From JBKBRC01 sp046292345 (GTDB taxonomy: Bacteria > Bacteroidota > Rhodothermia > Rhodothermales > Rubricoccaceae), in the NCBI GenBank assembly GCA_046292345.1, contig JBKBRC010000024.1, forward strand, positions 1 through 44,096: a DNA stretch of 44,096 nt, in the 5' to 3' direction. Both the position numbers and the translations under genes were made by a program. Position 1 is the first letter of the stretch, and the number at the start of each line of letters is the position of its first letter. This document shows, one piece after another, positions 39,601 through 44,096 of this stretch. The notes beneath the pieces were generated by a model. It did not search any database, was not told the DNA's origin, and saw nothing but the letters and a program-made list of their open reading frames with translations.

Positions 39601-40443
39601 TCAGCGGGCGGCGGCGGCCCCTCGTTTCAACGAACGAGCGAAGGCGCTCAGGCGGTCCAGGCGCTGGGAATCGGTGAACTCGGGCGCGTCGAAGAGCTGC
39701 TCGGCCAGGCGGATGAGCGCGCTGCCGACGATCACGCCGTCAGTGCCGCGCGCGAGGCGGGCCGCGTCGTCGGGCGTGGCGATGCCGAAGCCGACGAGCA
39801 GTGGGCGCTCGGGCACGAGCGCCCGCACGCGCGCGAGGTAGGCCGCCGTCACGGCGGCGTCGGCGAGGGCGGTGCCGGTCAGGCCGGCGCGCGAGACGGC
39901 GTAGACGAAGCCTGTCGCGCGCTGCCCGACGAGGCGCACGCGCGCGTCGGATGTGTTGGGGGCGACGAGGTGGGTCACGGCGAGGCCGTGCGCGGCGGCC
40001 TCGTCCTCGAGCTCCTCGGCCTCCTCGGGCGGCACGTCGGGCAGGATGAGGCCGTCGGCGCCGGCGGCGGCGGCAGCGCGGCAGAACGCGCGCACGCCGT
40101 AGCGGAAGACGGGGTTGGCGTAGCCCATCAGCACCAGCGGCGTCTCGGAGCGCGCGCGGAAGGCCTCGGCGGTGCGGAACGTGGTCTCCATCGTCGCGCC
40201 CTGCCGGAGCGCTCGTTCGCTCGCCATCTGAATCGGCAGGCCCTCGGCGACGGGATCGGAGAAGGGCATGCCGAGCTCGACGAAGTCCGCCCCGGCCGCG
40301 TCGACGGCCTCGAGAATCGGCAGCGTCGCGCCGGGCGCGGGGAAGCCGCTCGTGAGAAACAGGCCGAGGGCTTTCTCGCCGCGGGCGCGCAGCGCGTCCA
40401 GGCGGCTCCGGAGTCGGTTGGCCGGCGGAGGGGGCGTGCTCAT
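39601..40443 (-). CDS. trpA: Tryptophan synthase alpha subunit
   Basis: Cleaves indole-3-glycerol phosphate to indole, passed to TrpB. ATG at 40443 overlaps the trpB stop by ATGA. It has 280 aa: LGLFLTSGFPAPG, then FVELGMPFSDPVAEG with Glu56 equal to the catalytic Glu49 of E. coli. The position of catalytic Asp60 is Glu67 here (DPVAEG rather than DPLADG). DGLILPDVPPEEAEEL and FVYAVSRAGLTGT are normal. The Asp-to-Glu change keeps the charge and is probably tolerated, but that needs a check. The DUF4837 gene follows after 16 bases. Confidence 0.96.
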   Translation of the reverse strand: MSTPPPPANRLRSRLDALRARGEKALGLFLTSGFPAPGATLPILEAVDAAGADFVELGMPFSDPVAEGLPIQMASERALRQGATMETTFRTAEAFRARSETPLVLMGYANPVFRYGVRAFCRAAAAAGADGLILPDVPPEEAEELEDEAAAHGLAVTHLVAPNTSDARVRLVGQRATGFVYAVSRAGLTGTALADAAVTAAYLARVRALVPERPLLVGFGIATPDDAARLARGTDGVIVGSALIRLAEQLFDAPEFTDSQRLDRLSAFARSLKRGAAAAR

Positions 40444-41729
40444 GCGTCCTCGCTGCCGGGCCTGTCGAAGGCAAGCTGCTCGGCGATCGTCGCCATGTCC
40501 TTGTCGCCGCGGCCCGAGCAGCAGAGCACGACGACGGCGCCTGGCGCAAGCGCGGGCGCGAGCGCCTCGAGAAACGCGACCGCGTGCGCCGTCTCGAGGG
40601 CCGGGATGATGCCCTCGGTCTCGGCGAGCAGGCGCACGCCCGCGAGCGCCTCGGCGTCGGTGACGGCGCGGTAGGCGACGCGCCCGGCGTCGCGCAGGAA
40701 GCTGTGCTCGGGGCCCACGCCGGGGTAGTCGAGCCCGGCCGAGACCGAGTGCGCCGGCGCGACCTGGCCGTCGTCGTCCTGGAGCAGGTAGCTCCGCGCG
40801 CCGTGGAAGACGGCCGGCGAGCCTTTGGTGAGCGTGGCCGCGTGGCGCCCGGAGAGGCCCTCGCCGGCCGCCTCGACGCCGTAGAGCGCCACGCCGGCGT
40901 CGGAGAGGAACGGGTGGAAGATGCCGATGGCGTTGGAGCCGCCCCCGACGCAGGCGACGACCGCCTCGGGGGTCTCGCGGCCCTCGGCGGCGGCCAGCTG
41001 CGCGCGCGTCTCGAGCCCGATCACGCGCTGGAAGTCGCGCACGAGGCGCGGGTACGGATGCGGCCCGACGGCCGAGCCGATGATGTAGTGCGTCGTGTCG
41101 GGGTGCGAGACCCAGTCGCGGAAGGCCTCGTTCGTGGCGTCCTTGAGCGTGCGGCTGCCGCTTGTGGCCGGGCGCACCTCGGCGCCGAGCAGGCGCATCC
41201 GCTGCACGTTGAGCGCCTGGCGCTCCATGTCCTCGGCGCCCATATAGACGACGCACTGCACGCCAAAGAGCGCGCACGCCGTCGCGGTGGCCACGCCGTG
41301 CTGCCCGGCGCCGGTCTCGGCGATGATGCGCCGCTTGCCCATGCGCCGCGCGAGCAGCACCTGCCCGAGCGCGTTGTTGATCTTGTGGGCGCCCGTGTGG
41401 CAGAGGTCCTCGCGTTTGAGGTAGAGCCGGACGCCGCCGCCGAGGCGGGCCTCGAGGCGCGCCGCGCGCGTCAGCGGCGTCGGGCGCCCGACGTAGGTGG
41501 CGAGCAGATGGTCGAGCTCCTGCTGGAAAGCGGGGTCCTGGCGGGCGGCATCGTAGGCCTCGCGCAGCTCGGCCAGGACGGGCTGGAGGATCTCGGGCAC
41601 GAAGGCCCCGCCGTAGGCGCCGAAGCGCCCGCGGGCGTCGGGCAGCGCGGGCGGCACGGCGGGCGTGTCGGCGGCCGGTACGGCGGGTGCAGGGGTGGGC
41701 GGTGCGGCGAGCGTGTCGGCAGAAGGCAT
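40440..41729 (-). CDS. trpB: Tryptophan synthase beta subunit
   Basis: PLP enzyme condensing indole and serine to tryptophan. ATG at 41729 gives 429 aa, with an Ala/Pro-rich N-terminal extension of about 35 residues before GRFGAYGGAFVPEIL. The PLP lysine is Lys116 in HTGAHKINNALGQ; AETGAGQHGVATATACALFG and VACVGGGSNAIGIFHPF are conserved. It follows trpF by 13 bases and overlaps trpA, giving a coupled alpha/beta pair. Confidence 0.97.
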   Translation of the reverse strand: MPSADTLAAPPTPAPAVPAADTPAVPPALPDARGRFGAYGGAFVPEILQPVLAELREAYDAARQDPAFQQELDHLLATYVGRPTPLTRAARLEARLGGGVRLYLKREDLCHTGAHKINNALGQVLLARRMGKRRIIAETGAGQHGVATATACALFGVQCVVYMGAEDMERQALNVQRMRLLGAEVRPATSGSRTLKDATNEAFRDWVSHPDTTHYIIGSAVGPHPYPRLVRDFQRVIGLETRAQLAAAEGRETPEAVVACVGGGSNAIGIFHPFLSDAGVALYGVEAAGEGLSGRHAATLTKGSPAVFHGARSYLLQDDDGQVAPAHSVSAGLDYPGVGPEHSFLRDAGRVAYRAVTDAEALAGVRLLAETEGIIPALETAHAVAFLEALAPALAPGAVVVLCCSGRGDKDMATIAEQLAFDRPGSEDA

Positions 41730-41742
41730 GGCTGGGAGGGGT

Positions 41743-42372
41743 TCAGGCGTCGGTGGCGGCCCGGAGGGCGTCGAAGAAGGCGCCGAGCTTGTCGAAGTCT
41801 TTGACCCCGGGCGCGGCCTCGACCGAGGACGAGAGGTCGACCGCGTAGGGGCGCATGCGGAGCGCCTCGGCCACGTTGCCGGCGCCGATGCCACCGGCGA
41901 GGAACAGGTCCACGTCCGAGGCGAGGTCGCGCGCGAGGCGCCAGTTGAAGCTCTCGCCCGTGCCGCCCCAGAGGCTCGTGTGGTGCGTGTCGAGCAGGAC
42001 GAAGTCGGCCACGTCGCGGTAGGGCGCGACGAGCGCGCGGATCTGCTCGGCCGAGGCATCGTTGACGACGCGCACGGCCTTGATGACCGGCACCTCGATG
42101 GCGGCGCATACCTCGGGCGGCTCGTGCCCGTGCAGCTGCGCCAGGCGGAAGCCGGCCGCCTCGCAGGCGCGGTTGACGTCGTCGGCGGAGGCATTGACGA
42201 ACACGCCGACGGGCTCCGGGCCGACGACCCAGTCGATGATTTCGCGGGCCACGGGCGGGGCCACGTAGCGCGGGCTCTCGTCGTACTGTACGAAGCCGAG
42301 GAAGTCGGCGCCGGCGGCGGCGCAGTAGCGCGCGTCCTCGAGCCGGGTGATGCCGCAGATTTTGACGCGCAT
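41743..42372 (-). CDS. trpF: Phosphoribosylanthranilate isomerase
   Basis: Amadori isomerisation in tryptophan synthesis. It has 209 aa, starting MRVKICGITRLEDARYCAAA with the catalytic Cys in KICGI. FVQYDESPRYVAP, LAQLHGHEPPEVC, FVLLDTHHTSLWGGTG and DLFLAGGIGAGNVAEAL are typical. The general-acid Asp is in LLDTH. It is a separate gene rather than fused to TrpC. The start at 42372 lies six bases after trpC. Confidence 0.95.
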   Translation of the reverse strand: MRVKICGITRLEDARYCAAAGADFLGFVQYDESPRYVAPPVAREIIDWVVGPEPVGVFVNASADDVNRACEAAGFRLAQLHGHEPPEVCAAIEVPVIKAVRVVNDASAEQIRALVAPYRDVADFVLLDTHHTSLWGGTGESFNWRLARDLASDVDLFLAGGIGAGNVAEALRMRPYAVDLSSSVEAAPGVKDFDKLGAFFDALRAATDA

Positions 42373-42378
42373 GAGGAG

Positions 42379-43218
42379 TCAGGAGGGGGTGGAGGCGAGC
42401 GCGAGCGCGGTCTCGCGGCGGAGGGCGGCGAGCGCGTGCCCGGGATCCTCGGCCCGCATGAACGCCGCGCCGACGAGAAACGCGTCCGCGCCGGCGCGGT
42501 GCAGGCGCGCGCAGTCCTCGGCCCGCGACAGGCCGGACTCGGCCACGCGCACGATGCGCGGCGGCAGCTGCGCAAAGATGCGCGCCGAGCGCGAGAGGTC
42601 GACCGAGAAGTCGTGCAGGTTGCGGTGGTTGACGCCGAGCACGTCCACGCGCGCCAGGTCGAGGCCGTCGAGCTCGCGCTCGTCGTGGATCTCGACGAGC
42701 GCCGAGAGGCCGAGCGCGCGCGCGGCGTCGAGCAGGTCGTGCAGGTGCGGCGGTTCGAGCGCGGCGGCGATGAGCAGGACGGCGTCGGCGCCGTAGGCAC
42801 GCGCCTCCGTGAGCTGGTAGGCGTCGACGACGAAGTCCTTGCGCAGCAGGGGCAGGTCTACGGCCTGGCGGGCCTCGGCGAGGTGCTCGGGCGCGCCGCC
42901 GAAGTGGGCCGGCTCGGTGAGCACCGAGAGCGCGGCGGCGGCGGCGGCGCGGTAGCTGCGCGCGATCTCGGCCGGGCGGTACTCGGCGCGCAGGACGCCT
43001 TCGGAGGGCGAGGCGCGCTTGCACTCGGCGATGAAGGCCGGCCCGTCGGGGCGGCGGAGCGCGCGCGCGAGCGGCAGCGTGGGCGCGTGGAAGGCCGGGC
43101 GCTGCTCGAGCGCGGCCTCGGGCACGGTCGCGCGGCGGCGCGCCACGAGCGCGCGCGTGTCGTCGAGGATGCGGGCGAGGAGGGTCGGAGCGCCGGTCGT
43201 GGCCGAGGGAGCGTTCAT
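42379..43218 (-). CDS. trpC: Indole-3-glycerol-phosphate synthase
   Basis: Closes the indole ring. ATG at 43218 gives 279 aa and overlaps the trpD stop by ATGA. FIAECKRASPSEG, LPLLRKDFVVDAYQL, LVEIHDERELDGLDLA and LGVNHRNLHDFSVDL are all present, with AESGLSRAEDCARLH and the final GAAFMRAEDPG motif. The product is a single-domain TIM barrel, not fused to TrpF. Confidence 0.96.
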   Translation of the reverse strand: MNAPSATTGAPTLLARILDDTRALVARRRATVPEAALEQRPAFHAPTLPLARALRRPDGPAFIAECKRASPSEGVLRAEYRPAEIARSYRAAAAAALSVLTEPAHFGGAPEHLAEARQAVDLPLLRKDFVVDAYQLTEARAYGADAVLLIAAALEPPHLHDLLDAARALGLSALVEIHDERELDGLDLARVDVLGVNHRNLHDFSVDLSRSARIFAQLPPRIVRVAESGLSRAEDCARLHRAGADAFLVGAAFMRAEDPGHALAALRRETALALASTPS

Positions 43219-44096
43219 GCGGCGGCCTCGGGGCTGAGGTCGTGGCAGGCCTGCACGAACGCGTCGAGCGTGCGCAGGGCGGCGCCGGAGCCGATGCTCT
43301 CGCGCGCGGCGGCGAGGCAGTCGTCGAGCGACGAGAACTCGGCCGAGGCGAGCAGGGCGTAGGCGGCGTTGAGCAGCACCACGTCGGCCTGCGGGCCGGC
43401 GGCGCCGCCGAGCACGCTGCGCACGATGGCGGCGTTCTCCTCGGGCGAGCCGCCCTGGAGCGCCGCCGCCGAGACGCGCGCGAGGCCGTAGCGCTCGGGC
43501 ACGACGACCTGCTCGAGCAGGCCGCCCTCGAAGGCGTGGCTGCCGGTCTGGTAGACCGTCGTGGGGCTGGTCGTCGAGAGTTCGTCGAGGCCGTCGTGGG
43601 CGTAGACGACGACGACGTGCTCGGCGCCGAGGCGCACGAGGATGCGCGCCATCATGCGCGCGACCTCGTCCGAGAACGCGCCCACGAGCTGGCGGCGCAC
43701 GCCGGCCGGGTTGCACAGCGGCCCGAGGATGTTGAAGAACGTCCGCACGCCGAGCGCCTTGCGCACCGGGCCGACGTGGCGCAGCGCGGGGTGGAACTGC
43801 GGCGCGAAGAGGAAGCAGATGCCCGTCTCGCGCAGGCACGCGGCGGCCTCCTCGGGCCCGAGGTTGGCCGTCACGCCGAGCGCGGCCAGCACGTCGGCGG
43901 AGCCGCTGACGGAGGAGACGCCGCGGTTGCCGTGCTTGGCGACCGGCACGCCGGCGCCGGCCACGACGAACGAGGCCGCGGTGGAGATGTTGAACGTGCC
44001 CGCGTGGTCGCCGCCGGTGCCGCACAGGTCCACGGGGTTGAGGTCGCCCGTGTCTACGGGCACGGCGTGCGCGCGCATGGCGCGCGTGAAGCCGGT
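43215..44096 (-). CDS. trpD: Anthranilate phosphoribosyltransferase (5' end cut by window edge)
   Basis: Joins PRPP and anthranilate. The frame stays open to base 44096, giving 293 visible residues; the roughly 50-80 N-terminal residues of the usual protein lie beyond the window. VDLCGTGGDHAGTFNISTAA is the PRPP-binding loop, and VAKHGNRGVSSVSGSADVLA and FNILGPLCNPAGVRRQLVGA follow. The order trpD-C-F-B-A suggests that trpE and trpG lie upstream, outside the window. Its stop overlaps trpC by four bases. Confidence 0.95.
   Translation of the reverse strand, partial: TGFTRAMRAHAVPVDTGDLNPVDLCGTGGDHAGTFNISTAASFVVAGAGVPVAKHGNRGVSSVSGSADVLAALGVTANLGPEEAAACLRETGICFLFAPQFHPALRHVGPVRKALGVRTFFNILGPLCNPAGVRRQLVGAFSDEVARMMARILVRLGAEHVVVVYAHDGLDELSTTSPTTVYQTGSHAFEGGLLEQVVVPERYGLARVSAAALQGGSPEENAAIVRSVLGGAAGPQADVVLLNAAYALLASAEFSSLDDCLAAARESIGSGAALRTLDAFVQACHDLSPEAAA

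Overview
The window is a very GC-rich bacterial chromosome segment, most likely from the Bacteroidota side branch Rhodothermota (Rhodothermia/Rubricoccaceae-like). This placement is inference from gene content and signals. The families include DUF4837 and DUF4296-type lipoproteins, a HmuY-like heme lipoprotein beside a TonB-dependent receptor, two choice-of-anchor-B (LVIVD) secreted proteins of which one has a type-IX-secretion-like tail, and BlaI/M56-TonB genes. Shine-Dalgarno sequences are nearly absent, and several genes carry TAnnTTTG-like -7 boxes. No phage, insertion sequence, CRISPR array, tRNA or rRNA was seen. The content is mostly housekeeping and metabolism.

Layout. Positions 1-7472 (+): the 3' part of a fused isobutyryl-CoA mutase (icmF), an unknown small protein, pabB and pabC for folate, then a translationally overlapped DUF937-PPK2 pair. 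Positions 7548-11877 (-): hisE, hisG, a penicillin-acylase homologue that appears to lack its catalytic serine, and an overlapping GlcNAc-type sugar kinase. Positions 12180-15668 (+): a DCC-family protein, a double hairpin, then a heme-uptake pair (receptor plus HmuY-like lipoprotein). Positions 15933-17948 (-): a secreted S9 peptidase. Positions 18170-28328 (+): prfC, a DUF512 radical-SAM protein, a CPBP protease overlapping a DUF2007 protein, cdsA, a small membrane protein, mutL, tilS and hpt.

Positions 28377-32049 (-): blaI, an M56/CarboxypepD-reg/TonB fusion, a solo TonB-domain protein, then a clear TPP riboswitch driving a Thi5/NMT1-like protein that has no signal peptide. recQ diverges from blaI at 32188 (+), and the shared gap holds a perfect dyad operator. 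Positions 34176-44096 (-): trpD-C-F-B-A in tightly spaced order (trpD cut by the window edge), followed on the same strand by DUF4837, AtuA-like, DUF4296-like, short asparaginase and two LVIVD genes.

Features that stand out are these: the TPP-riboswitch-controlled Thi5-like orphan and its possible alternative pairing; a G10 homopolymer in the linker of mutL; short tandem repeats in many gaps, several of which include the stop codon of the preceding gene; and a degenerate penicillin-acylase homologue coupled to a sugar kinase. None of these amounts to a proven new system. The Thi5-like locus and the stop-codon repeats are the best leads.
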